Assembly (NCBI RefSeq): GCF_900457465.1 | Contig: NZ_UAUU01000003.1 | Location: forward strand, 1 to 64,000 | Direction of reading: 5' to 3' | Length of the DNA stretch: 64,000 nt | Origin: Sphingobacterium multivorum | GTDB lineage: Bacteria > Bacteroidota > Bacteroidia > Sphingobacteriales > Sphingobacteriaceae | In this document: in pieces, positions 46,407 to 54,108 of the stretch | How the letters are laid out: each line of letters begins with the position of its first letter | Position numbering within the stretch: the first letter of the stretch is position 1 | The notes under the pieces: model-generated | Told to the model about the DNA's origin: nothing | Databases searched by the model: none | Seen by the model: the letters and a program-made list of their open reading frames with translations, nothing else | Translations under genes and position numbers: made by a program

Positions 46407-47599
46407 TTGTATTTCAGATAGATTTGTTTCACACCCTCGTGTATCTTTCTTCCTTTGTCAATCTGTTGTTGTCGCCATAGGCTGTCGGTGATCATATGAT
46501 TTGCTTTTTTATTTTTTAAGATATTCACATAAGCGATTTTACCGAGTACCGTTTTCCTTAAACCAAGTAATGAACACGAATAGTCTCCCAATAGATAATG
46601 ATTGTAGTAGAGATGAATTTCACGCATAAGCTTTCGTCCCCATTTGTTTGTGGGGTAGGCTGCTTTAATGGGCTCTTCCATGAGCGCTTTTGCTAAGGCT
46701 AAACTATCCTGATCTCCTGATTGTTGGGTCATCGTCCAATAATACAACGCTTCAATAGCTTGCTCCTCACTGTCGGGTAGCAATTGCGTGGGAATGCCCA
46801 GCAATGTCCCGATAAATTTCCAAACATGGAATAAACCATCAACCTCGCTTTTCAATATATTGAATTTCATGCGTTTTAGCCCTGTTAGATAAACAAGAGA
46901 GAATCCGAGGTTGGTCGCAAGCATATCCCAAGTGTTTAAAGGGATGCCCCATTTTTCTGTTTGCCACTGACCGTGCTTTAGAATATTTAACCGAGCATAC
47001 GAATGGATACATCGGGTAAGTAGGATGGCCTCAATGCCGATATTACCCTTTTTCAGTGCATTGTTACCTGTGACGTCAACCCAAAAGGTGACCGTTTCGG
47101 TGAGCCTTTTGACAGCACCTTTTTTTAACGCACCTGTAAAAATTAGGGGTTTATTGATGGCACTGGATTCATAGCCCCCCATGAGGACATAGTCCCGTAA
47201 TACAACAAGTCCTGATAAGCCCGAACGTTGGCTGACGCCAATGCCTTGCTCTATTTTATCCCAATCTAACCAAGAGGGACTGAGATCCAATGTCTGTAGA
47301 AAATTCTGCAATATGGGTTCGTATGCTGCATCAATAGGCTTTCCTGCAAGTGCATCTTTAAGCAGTTGTTGACCTTGAGGGAAACCAATTTTTAGGTGGA
47401 GCTGTTCGACAAGCTGGTCGCAGCTATTGTCAAATTGATCGAGTAAAGGTACAAATTGATCGGCAGCAGCGATCGAAGGTTTAGTCGGCAATTTGCGAAG
47501 CAATTCCACGCCAAGACCTCTCGACCAATAGAAAGAAAATGAACTTGTATTAACTTGATAACGCTCGGGTATTCGCCTCTCTTTTATTGAGTTATCCAA
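46403..47599 (-). CDS. oxygenase MpaB family protein (DUF2236)
   Basis: 398 residues starting at a TTG (47599); no ATG exists until far inside, so the TTG is probably used. Family features: WLDWDKIEQGIGVSQRSGLSGLVVLRDYVLMGGYESSAINKPLIFTG, RLTETVTFWVDV and LLTRCIHSYARLNILK, with conserved His residues that bind haem b in characterised relatives. It overlaps the 117-aa gene upstream by 16 bases, so is translationally coupled to it. Confidence 0.85.
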   Translation of the reverse strand: MDNSIKERRIPERYQVNTSSFSFYWSRGLGVELLRKLPTKPSIAAADQFVPLLDQFDNSCDQLVEQLHLKIGFPQGQQLLKDALAGKPIDAAYEPILQNFLQTLDLSPSWLDWDKIEQGIGVSQRSGLSGLVVLRDYVLMGGYESSAINKPLIFTGALKKGAVKRLTETVTFWVDVTGNNALKKGNIGIEAILLTRCIHSYARLNILKHGQWQTEKWGIPLNTWDMLATNLGFSLVYLTGLKRMKFNILKSEVDGLFHVWKFIGTLLGIPTQLLPDSEEQAIEALYYWTMTQQSGDQDSLALAKALMEEPIKAAYPTNKWGRKLMREIHLYYNHYLLGDYSCSLLGLRKTVLGKIAYVNILKNKKANHMITDSLWRQQQIDKGRKIHEGVKQIYLKYN

Positions 47600-47937
47600 G
47601 ATATATAACCTCCTGTTAATGTGATTGTATTGTTCGATTTATTGAATTTAAAGTCTATATAATCCGTTTGACAAGATAAAAGATCACTGCAGCAAAATTG
47701 ACGGTCAATTTTAAAATGAAGTCTAAAAGAGCCGCCTGTCTGATCAGCAAAAAAAGTTAGCCTGCTGACGCTAAAGTCACTTAAATGCGGGCCGCCATCT
47801 TTATCTTCCAATTGATCGATAACGTAATCATTGATTTCTTTCTGATGTTTGTCGACGAATGGTAGGAGCTCTTGATCGGTGAACGGTATGATTAAACTAT
47901 CTTTTTCTATCGCTATTCTGATGCTAATTTCTGCCAT
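47584..47937 (-). CDS. protein of unknown function, 117 aa
   Basis: Cytosolic and beta-rich, with ISIRIAIEKDSLIIPFTDQELLPFVDKHQKEINDYVI and a Cys pair region (FCCSDLLSCQTDYIDF). It is the middle gene of a three-gene operon with a YgjP-like protein upstream (14-base gap) and the MpaB-like oxygenase downstream (overlap). No family is recognised. Confidence 0.6.
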   Translation of the reverse strand: MAEISIRIAIEKDSLIIPFTDQELLPFVDKHQKEINDYVIDQLEDKDGGPHLSDFSVSRLTFFADQTGGSFRLHFKIDRQFCCSDLLSCQTDYIDFKFNKSNNTITLTGGYISWITQ

Positions 47938-47951
47938 TTTATTATAGTGTG

Positions 47952-48566
47952 CTAATAAAGATCTCTGCAGTTTGGGATATATAGATTGAAAATTGCTTCT
48001 GTTTCCTTTCGGGTCTTATCCGCAAATTTACAGAAAGCCTTTAGAATAATTAGATTGATGTGTTCTTTTTTAAAATCAATGAGTCGATTTGAAAATTGAA
48101 ATCCACCTTCAACGATTCTAAAATCACTTTTGGGTAGTTTACGGATGGTTACTGTTGCCACATCATATATATCCAATTGCTCCTCCCAGTAAGCAATTTG
48201 CTTGACGACTTCATGGTAGAGTAATTCCTGGCACCATTTGTACAGTAAGTTCAAGGTATTTGTGTTCTTCTTTTGATATACACATATGCTCGTTGCTGTC
48301 AATTCAACAGTTGGTAGCATTGCGGACGGATAAATCTTGACCAAATAAGGTTTTCCAAATAGGTAGTAGGGATCTTCCAGATAGGAATAGGATGAATCTT
48401 CCGATTTATTTTCTGGAGGATTTAGCTTAATGTACTCTTTGAGGAAAGCAACATCGCAATGCGCTGGAGCATATACACGATAGGGTGATGAACTACCTAG
48501 AATCTGGATGTAATCTTTATTCCAGGGGATTATTTCATAAAATATACTGCCAATTTCGATTTGCAT
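47952..48566 (-). CDS. YgjP/DUF45-like protein with degenerate metallopeptidase site
   Basis: 204 residues. Its layout follows YgjP-type peptidases: N-terminal beta part (YEIIPWNKDYIQILGSSS), FGKPYLVKIYPSAMLPTVEL, a helix LLYKWCQELLYHEVVKQIAYWEEQL, then VTIRKLPKSDFRIVEGG-FQFSNRLIDFKKEHINLIILKAFCKFADKTRKETEAIF and a final PNCRDLY. In true members this last part reads WGSC...LNWRLI...VIDYVVVHELCHL...NHSKEFW. Here the HELCH zinc ligands are replaced (LKAFCKF), as is the distal His. The alignment is by eye, so the family call is tentative; if right, it is a dead enzyme. Confidence 0.5.
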   Translation of the reverse strand: MQIEIGSIFYEIIPWNKDYIQILGSSSPYRVYAPAHCDVAFLKEYIKLNPPENKSEDSSYSYLEDPYYLFGKPYLVKIYPSAMLPTVELTATSICVYQKKNTNTLNLLYKWCQELLYHEVVKQIAYWEEQLDIYDVATVTIRKLPKSDFRIVEGGFQFSNRLIDFKKEHINLIILKAFCKFADKTRKETEAIFNLYIPNCRDLY

Positions 48567-49051
48567 TTTCCGATGTACAATGATAGACCCGTTCTATGGT
48601 GTCAAAGTAACGATATTTTTTGCGTTAAAGAAAAGCGATTTGAAAAATAACATTATCGTAGTCAGCTTCGAACCGGGGTCACATGCTTTTTGGGGCAGCT
48701 TCGGCTATTGTGTACCCTTTCTTCGGCTTGGCTTCGGCGAGTATAGGGGATTTGTTGCAGACTGCTCCCAGACAAGTAGGGGACTACTTCGGTTGTTGTT
48801 CGGCTCTTGTTCGCCTTGTTGCCGATGGACAACCGAACGCAAACCGAAGCGATGACTAAGCTGGCCCGACCCTGTCCCGGAGCTGTCTCGAATCAGGTCC
48901 GGATCGTTGCCGACCACTGTATGGACTTGAGCGGACTTGAACGAACTTTGACGGACTTGAACGGAGTTTTGTATGAGCTCAATTATGTTCTGTTATACTG
49001 AAAACAGGTTTTTCCTTTTCTGATATTTATGCTATCTTCGGATTGCTGCTT
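48567..49051. other. divergent intergenic region containing an 11-nt periodic repeat
   Basis: Lies between the starts of the YgjP-like gene (minus) and the araC gene (plus). From 48660 to 48970 it is visibly GC-richer than its surroundings and built of short periodic units; see the repeat feature. ORFs here are by-products of the repeat and are not called. Confidence 0.6.
48667..48966. repeat. phased 11-nt degenerate repeat with inverted halves and a 10-nt tail
   Basis: TTCG(G) starts at 48667, 48700, 48722, 48733, 48788, 48799 and 48810, all separated by multiples of 11; TAGGGGA at 48744 and 48777 keeps the same phase. The inverse motif CCGA/CCGR starts at 48822, 48833, 48844, 48866, 48877, 48899 and 48910, with TCGAA at 48888, again in steps of 11. 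Then (C/T)GGACTTGA units start at 48922, 48932 and 48952, with a variant at 48942, in steps of 10. The two 11-nt halves are complementary and could form a long imperfect hairpin centred near 48816. Confidence 0.7.
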
Positions 49052-49903
49052 ATGTACCATCTCAATGACCATTTTCCAATATTAGATCTGCAAAAATTCC
49101 AGGAAGGGATTGTAAGCGATCGAGATTTGCTTTTTCATGAGCTCATTGGCCCAAGAGAAATTAGTGAACCGCATAAACACGATTTTTTTATCTTGTTATT
49201 GTTTCAGAAGTCTGTAGGCACACATACAATAGATTTTGATCGTTTTGTACTTGGCGGAAATCAGTTACATCTGGTTTTTCCGGGACAGGTACATCAGTGG
49301 CAGATGGCCGATCCTACCTATGCATTGCAGCTCATGATCAGCAGACGTTGGTTCGAAAGCTTATTACCTGCATTGCGATTTCCTATTTCTTATTATCTAA
49401 AGCAATTGGTCATTGATCTTTCAGCGATCCACTTTCAGTCGCTATTGGCAGAATTTAAAGCAATTGCAGCTGATCTAGCGGACGACCATATCCTATGGGA
49501 ATTGATTTACGCGCGGGTTAAAGTAATCGCCCTTCTGATTAGCAAGATCGTTCAGGATAATTATCATGATTATGAACAACATCAGGATAATCCGATTGTG
49601 GCAAAATTTGTTCAGCTTATCGATGAATGGTATAAAAGTGAAAAATCCGTTGCTTTTTATGCCGAGAAGCTAAATATATCCGCAAACTATCTGAATGTGT
49701 TAAGTAATCGGGTGTTACACAAGTCAGCTTCATTTTTGATTCAGGAACGTGTGTTACTGGAACCAAAGCGATTGCTTAGAATTTCGGATAAAACGATCAA
49801 AGCGATTGTTTTTGATTTAGGGTTTTACGATAATGCAAGCTTCAGCAAGTTTTTTAAATGCCATACAAATATGACACCAAGTCAGTTTAAAGCGCAGCCA
49901 TAA
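49052..49903 (+). CDS. AraC-family transcriptional regulator
   Basis: 283 residues from the ATG at 49052 (a TTG lies 9 bases upstream). The N-terminal cupin-like sensing half (HELIGPREISEPHKHDFFILLLFQ, GNQLHLVFPGQVHQW) is followed by the double-HTH AraC domain at about 180-283 (AEKLNISANYLNVLSNRVLHKSASFLIQERVLLEPKRLL, IKAIVFDLGFYDNASFSKFFKCHTNMTPSQFKA). It probably regulates the amidohydrolase 76 bases downstream. Confidence 0.92.
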   Translation: MYHLNDHFPILDLQKFQEGIVSDRDLLFHELIGPREISEPHKHDFFILLLFQKSVGTHTIDFDRFVLGGNQLHLVFPGQVHQWQMADPTYALQLMISRRWFESLLPALRFPISYYLKQLVIDLSAIHFQSLLAEFKAIAADLADDHILWELIYARVKVIALLISKIVQDNYHDYEQHQDNPIVAKFVQLIDEWYKSEKSVAFYAEKLNISANYLNVLSNRVLHKSASFLIQERVLLEPKRLLRISDKTIKAIVFDLGFYDNASFSKFFKCHTNMTPSQFKAQP

Positions 49904-49979
49904 TTTATACACAAGCTGTGATAATTCTTACAAGGATCATTGTCCCAAATCACTTAGCTTTGGTGAAAATGATTTAAGC

Positions 49980-51236
49980 ATGAATGAAATCAATCAAAAT
50001 CAAGATACTTATTTGTTGAGGAACGTATTGCTAGAAACAGGCTTTCTTTATGAGAAGGAAGAAATTGTTGCTACGAAAACGGCATTATTTGATATTCAAA
50101 TCGAGGCAAATAAAATAAAAAATATAGAGCCAGCGCAATCGGGGATTGACGGAAAAGGCTTCGACATGAAAGGTAAATTGGCCTTACCGCCATTCCGTGA
50201 CATGCACATTCATTTAGATAAAACTTTATACGGCCTGCCCTGGAAGGCGGTATTTCCAAAAAACAGGACTGTAAAAGATATGATTGCCAAGGAACAGATC
50301 ATCATCCCTGAATTGTTGAAAACCTCTGTCGAACGTGCCGAAAAATTGATTGCGCTATTGCAGGGCTACGGAACTAATTTTGCGCGTACACATTTTAATG
50401 TAGACCCAACATCGGGGACGAAGTCATTGGAACATCTGTTACAGGCACTGGAACATTTAAAGTATTCCTTTGCTGCAGAACTGGTCGCATTCCCCCAACA
50501 TGGTCTATTCTATACAGAATCCGCGAAGTTAATGGAGGAAGTTGCAAAATGGGAACAGGTGGATTTTATCGGTGGTTTGGATCCCTTTAGTATTGACGGC
50601 AATATCGAGAAACCGATGGACTTGACGGTTCGACTTGCATTGGACAATAACAAGGGAATCGATATCCACTTGCATGAAGGTGGAGAATCAGGTGTTAAGA
50701 CTATGGAATATTTGATTGATAAAGCATTGGAAAACCCCGCATTACAGGGACGCACATTTATCAGTCATGCTTTCGCCTTAGGCTACCTGCCGAAAAAAGA
50801 CTTAGAACACATGGCCGAACGACTGGCAGAAGCGAAAGTCGGTATATGCAGTTCGGTTCCTTTCCGCAATATGTTGATGCCATTTCGGGAACTGAAAAAG
50901 GCGGGAGTGGAAGTTTTTGTGGGGAACGACAATGTTCAGGATCATTGGGGTACTTTTGGTAGTGGTAATATGCTTCAGAAAGCCAATCTAGCCGCGCAAT
51001 TATATGGTTATGAAACTGAATTCGAGCTATCTCGTTGCCTTTGTTATGCGACCAATGGCAAAATCCCGCTTGATGACCACGGGAATTCGGTATGGCCGAA
51101 AGTAGGAGATGATGCTAGCCTTCTTTTTGTCGACGCGAGTTGTTCAGCAGAAGCAGTTTCTCGGATCTCGACCGTCCATGGGCTTATTCATCAGGGAAAT
51201 CTCGTCAAATGGAACAATAGTTCACAGCTTGATTAA
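49980..51236 (+). CDS. amidohydrolase family protein (cytosine deaminase-like)
   Basis: 418 residues of the TIM-barrel amidohydrolase superfamily. Metal ligands: His76 and His78 in DMHIHLDK, His in HLHEGGESG, His in ISHAFALG, and the Asp in GNDNVQDHWGTFGSGNML, which parallels the SCDDVHDPW-type segment of cytosine deaminases. It may deaminate or hydrolyse a cyclic amide or pyrimidine; the exact substrate is not deducible. The AraC regulator upstream supports an inducible catabolic role. Confidence 0.85.
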   Translation: MNEINQNQDTYLLRNVLLETGFLYEKEEIVATKTALFDIQIEANKIKNIEPAQSGIDGKGFDMKGKLALPPFRDMHIHLDKTLYGLPWKAVFPKNRTVKDMIAKEQIIIPELLKTSVERAEKLIALLQGYGTNFARTHFNVDPTSGTKSLEHLLQALEHLKYSFAAELVAFPQHGLFYTESAKLMEEVAKWEQVDFIGGLDPFSIDGNIEKPMDLTVRLALDNNKGIDIHLHEGGESGVKTMEYLIDKALENPALQGRTFISHAFALGYLPKKDLEHMAERLAEAKVGICSSVPFRNMLMPFRELKKAGVEVFVGNDNVQDHWGTFGSGNMLQKANLAAQLYGYETEFELSRCLCYATNGKIPLDDHGNSVWPKVGDDASLLFVDASCSAEAVSRISTVHGLIHQGNLVKWNNSSQLD

Positions 51237-51317
51237 AATAGCACATAATAAGAACATTTGACATGCCAATTTATCGTCTGGGGAATTGGCATGCTCATTT
51301 TTTAGGAGGGATTACGG

Positions 51318-51895
51318 TTAATGTAGGAAAGTCGTCTTGCAGTAGTCTATTTTATAAGAACCTTGCTCATGGACCAATTGAACCTCGTTTTTGGTTCGGA
51401 TATTATCGCCGTAATCAATAAATACGATAAACTTGCTCTCCGTTATTTTGTCTATTTTAACATCCTTGATATCCAATTACCTCTTCCAAATAACCAGGTT
51501 TCCGCTGTATATAAGGGATAGATTTTTTCCCATTTAGCTTTGTAAGCTGCTTCAGCTTTGGGCAGTTCTTCATCTGTGAGGTTAGATGGCCCGTAAATTT
51601 CATTGGCATCGTTTAAGAACGCCTGAAAGCGTTTGGTACATAAGGCATCTTCTTTGTCCAGATAGTAACAATATTTTCCGGATGCAGAACTTTTATATTT
51701 AAAAATCTCTTTTAACCAATCTTCCGCTTGCTGATGCTGAGCAATTGTCGTGTTTTGCTTCGCTGTGCCTGTGCCGTCGTTGATTAAAACCTGCTTTGCA
51801 GGATGGTCCACTGCAGTGCTTTTATGGTTTTTCGTTGGATTTATACAGCTCGCTAGCATGTAAAACAGCAGTATTGTTGCATACAAACTTTTCAT
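51318..51895 (-). pseudogene. DUF3828-like lipoprotein, one frameshift
   Basis: The ATG at 51895 starts a lipoprotein signal (YMLASC) and runs to WLFGRGN, then leaves frame near 51475. In the next frame I read DIKDVKIDKITESKFIVFID, then NEVQLVHEQGSYKIDYCKT, ending FLH-stop at 51318, which is the natural C-terminus for this fold (NTF2-like DUF3828). One missing A/T in a short run would restore one 190-residue protein. The function is unknown. Confidence 0.65.
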
Positions 51896-52335
51896 CTTTT
51901 GATATCGTCTTTTATTTGGGTGTAAAATTAGGATATAAATCCCATAACACGATCACGGATTACCGCTATATTTCTACAGCATATTTGCCAAAAAATCCTA
52001 TTTCCCATTCTTGTTGAAATAAAGCAAAGCTCTGTGTGCCGATCGTGTGGCGTATAAACGCAATACATCTGCGTAGTTAAGAGTCCCTTGTTTCTTTCTG
52101 ATGCCAATTATTTATTTTTAATTGCTGTATAACAGTATTTTATATTTTCTCTATATTTTTTTTACTTCTTTTTTTTTCTACGCAAATTCCCTGCGCATTA
52201 ACCCAACGATATTTGTAATGTCAACAATGACAAACGTTCTTTGATGAAATTATAGCGAATAGCTTTAAGATATATACTTCTTGATGAAGTATTAAAGAAG
52301 CCTTTCTTCTTCAGTGGCATCCTGGTCACCTGTTT

Positions 52336-52380
52336 CAGTATAGCAGGTTAGTATTGTTCTCAATGAGAATCAATATACTG
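52336..52380 (+). ncRNA. structured leader hairpin preceding the tRNA-like array
   Basis: CAGTATA (52336-52342) can pair with TATACTG (52374-52380), enclosing GTATTG/CAATA and TTCTC/GAGAA (52351-52375). This looks like a stable branched or long hairpin at the front of the array. The transcribed strand is assumed to be plus because of the downstream modules. Confidence 0.35.
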
Positions 52381-52385
52381 ATAAA

Positions 52386-52437
52386 ACGAGAAGTTGAAAG
52401 GAAAGTGCTCGTGTTAGAGGTTCGAGTCCTCTCCCGT
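52386..52437 (+). ncRNA. tRNA-like module A (T-arm only)
   Basis: A perfect T-arm: AGAGG (52416-52420), loop TTCGAGT, CCTCT (52428-52432). A hairpin ACGAG/CTCGT (52386-52390 with 52408-52412) takes the place of the D and anticodon arms. ACG at 52386-52388 could also pair with CGT at 52435-52437 as a residual acceptor. Not a functional tRNA. Confidence 0.5.
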
Positions 52438-52440
52438 AAA

Positions 52441-52506
52441 AAGGTAGCTCAAGGGTAGAGCAGAGCAGATAGTTGTGGGTCGTAGGTTCGATTCCTACTC
52501 CTGAGC
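52441..52506 (+). ncRNA. tRNA-like module B (D-arm and T-arm, no normal anticodon arm)
   Basis: TA followed by a perfect D-arm GCTC (52447-52450), loop AAGGGTA, GAGC (52458-52461); perfect T-arm GTAGG (52482-52486), loop TTCGATT, CCTAC (52494-52498). Only 20 nt separate the two arms, against about 22-23 in a tRNA, and they do not form an anticodon stem. The acceptor is reduced to AGG/CCT. GCTCA could alternatively pair with TGAGC (52502-52506). Confidence 0.6.
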
Positions 52507-52572
52507 AATCAGGATAGTTCAGTCTGGGTAGAACAACAGCTCAATCGTGTGGGTTCGAATCCCACTTCCATT
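52507..52572 (+). ncRNA. tRNA-like module C (D-arm and T-arm, anticodon region 14 nt)
   Basis: TA then D-arm GTTC (52517-52520), loop AGTCTGGGTA, GAAC (52531-52534); T-arm GTGGG (52549-52553), loop TTCGAAT, CCCAC (52561-52565). Only 14 nt lie between the arms, so an anticodon arm is impossible. The acceptor-like stem AAT-GGA (52507-52509, 52512-52514) pairs with TCCATT (52567-52572) with a two-base bulge. Immediately after it, TTCCAT/ATGGAA forms another hairpin. Confidence 0.6.
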
Positions 52573-52583
52573 TTCGGATGGAA

Positions 52584-52635
52584 TAGCATAAGGGTATTGC
52601 ACCGAACTGTCCATTCGGACATTCAAAGTTAAGAC
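52584..52635 (+). ncRNA. decayed tRNA-like module D
   Basis: TA-GCAT (52584-52589), loop AAGGGTA identical to that of module B, then TTGC (52597-52600), a D-arm with one mismatch. TTCAAAG at 52622-52628 falls 68 nt after the module C T-loop, in phase with the array, but its flanks no longer form a good stem. This looks like a more diverged copy. Confidence 0.35.
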
Positions 52636-52762
52636 CTTCTTTAAAAAGGTCATTTGGTAGAAGCTTGCTATCTTTTTATCCTGCTTATGCGCTGTTTTCA
52701 TGCGACTATGCAATTGATTGATGGCCTGAGATTCCTAAGATGTGGTATTTGAATTTATACTA

Positions 52763-52811
52763 AAAAGTCGTGACCAATAAGATGGGGTATTTGTTCACCG
52801 ACTTTTGATTT
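52763..52811 (+). terminator. possible terminator or structural hairpin ending the array transcript
   Basis: AAAAGTCG-TGA (52763-52773) pairs with TCA-C-CGACTTTT (52795-52806) with one bulged C, followed by GATTTT. It could end a non-coding transcript upstream of slipin. A second 7-bp hairpin (AAGCGGG/CCCGCTT, 52815-52845) follows. Confidence 0.4.
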
Positions 52812-52911
52812 TAAAAGCGGGTACTTGGGCTTTTGAATCCCGCTTGAGGTCAAGGGATAAAAAATAGCAGGTTTTATAATAGCAATAATGAAAATTTAAA
52901 AGAATATACAA

Positions 52912-54006
52912 ATGAAAAGAGTACAGATAACTACAGCAGAAATCGGATTGGTTATTAAAAACAATATGGTGGTCCGTGTTTTAAAATCCGGTAACTATTG
53001 GTTGGGATTTGGTGAAAAACTGGAGAAATATACAACTACTCATTCATTTCCTTCCGATCGTAATATCGATGTGCTTTTGCAGTTGGCAGGTTTTAGTGAA
53101 TTGGTCGACATCGTTGAGGTGGGCGATACGGAGATTTGTCTTGTTTTTTTGAATAATAATTTCGAAAAGACGTTAGCCTCCGGCAGACATGTTTTTTGGA
53201 AGGAATTGCGTGAACGCAGATTTCAACTGGAAGACATTGCGGAGATTGAGGTTCCGGCATCTTTAAATCGTCAGTTGTTGGAGAAACAGAGTTTGAGCTA
53301 TTATGTACGTCAGTATAAAATTGAACCAAATGAGAAAGCCCTGTTTTTTGTAGACGGTGTGTTTGTGGATATCTTGAAGTCGGGAACGTATTATTGGTGG
53401 AAGAATGCAAAAACCATAGCGATTTCAAAAGCTGATATGCGGGTTTTGACCTTGGAGGTGGTAGGACAGGAGATCTTGTCTAAAGATAAAGCACAGATCA
53501 GAATCAATTTCACGCTGCAATATCAGATTGTGGATATTGTCAAAGCACTATTGAATAATAAAGACCACGAGAAGCAATTGTATTCGTTGATGCAGTTGAC
53601 CCTACGGTCCTATATCGGGCAGATGACGTTAGACGAGCTGATGGAGCGGAAGACTGAAATACAAGGCTATATCTTAGAAAATACATTACAACAGGTTGCG
53701 AGCTTGGGACTAACACTGTTGACCTGCGGTGTTAAAGATGTTATTTTACCAGGGGATGTGCGGGACATCATGAACCAGGTGTTGATTGCAGAGAAGAGGG
53801 CGCAGGCAAATAGCATCATGCGTCGCGAAGAGACCGCTTCGACACGGAGTTTGTTGAATACGGCGAAACTGATGGAAGAAAACAGTATGTTGTTTAAGTT
53901 GAAGGAAATGGAATATGTCGAAAAGATCGCAGAAAAGATCAATACGATTTCGGTTTCCGGAAATGGACAGATTGTTGACCAACTCAAACAATTGTTTGTG
54001 AAATAA
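52912..54006 (+). CDS. slipin-type SPFH/band 7 protein
   Basis: 364 residues with no signal peptide or TM helix. Two similar short beta units open the protein (IGLVIKNNMVVRVLKSGNYWLGF at about 12-35 and EKALFFVDGVFVDILKSGTYYWW at about 143-165). They are followed by the SPFH core (LTLEVVGQEILSKDKAQIRINFTLQYQIVD, LRSYIGQMTLDELMERKTEIQGYI) and a coiled-coil tail (LIAEKRAQANSIMRREETASTRSLLNTAKLMEEN). Slipins scaffold membranes or proteins; relatives have been reported beside RNA-repair genes. It is 102 bases upstream of rtcB on the same strand. Confidence 0.88.
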   Translation: MKRVQITTAEIGLVIKNNMVVRVLKSGNYWLGFGEKLEKYTTTHSFPSDRNIDVLLQLAGFSELVDIVEVGDTEICLVFLNNNFEKTLASGRHVFWKELRERRFQLEDIAEIEVPASLNRQLLEKQSLSYYVRQYKIEPNEKALFFVDGVFVDILKSGTYYWWKNAKTIAISKADMRVLTLEVVGQEILSKDKAQIRINFTLQYQIVDIVKALLNNKDHEKQLYSLMQLTLRSYIGQMTLDELMERKTEIQGYILENTLQQVASLGLTLLTCGVKDVILPGDVRDIMNQVLIAEKRAQANSIMRREETASTRSLLNTAKLMEENSMLFKLKEMEYVEKIAEKINTISVSGNGQIVDQLKQLFVK

Positions 54007-54108
54007 AAGATTATTAAATTGAAAGAGGTGCAGGTAGCAACGTAAAGAGCTGTTGTTACCTGCTTTGGAGGAGTTGTAAAGCTACTCTATAAATTAGAAA
54101 GTAAGAAA

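Larger units (their letters stand above)
51896..52911. other. 1-kb non-coding, structured region upstream of slipin-rtcB
   Basis: No credible ORF. 51896-52260 is AT-rich with several T-runs. From 52270 there is a dense series of hairpins (52274-52292; 52336-52380), then the tRNA-like modules (52386-52635), a GACCTT/AAGGTC hairpin (52633-52651), and two more hairpins (52763-52806; 52815-52845) before the slipin start at 52912. Confidence 0.65.

Noticed and set aside
48667..48966. CRISPR array
   Set aside because: Units are 10-11 nt with no spacers of constant length, and there are no cas genes.
48580..49001. Several ORFs of 64-91 codons across the GC-rich repeat
   Set aside because: They are open only because the 11-nt repeat lacks stops in some frames; the translated sequences are low-complexity and start and end within the repeat.
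52441..52572. Two ordinary tRNA genes
   Set aside because: T- and D-arms are perfect, but the anticodon region is 20 and 14 nt, acceptor stems do not pair over 7 bp and no CCA is present. Single-base sequencing errors cannot explain losses of this size.
52654..52670. Sigma54 promoter for slipin-rtcB (TTGG...TTGCTAT)
   Set aside because: The GG-to-GC spacing is 9 rather than the strict 10 bases. Given the indel problem in this assembly it should be rechecked, but it cannot be called now.
52519..52713. Minus-strand ORF of 64 codons over the tRNA-like region
   Set aside because: Composition reflects the structured RNA on the other strand; no start signal, family or neighbour supports it.
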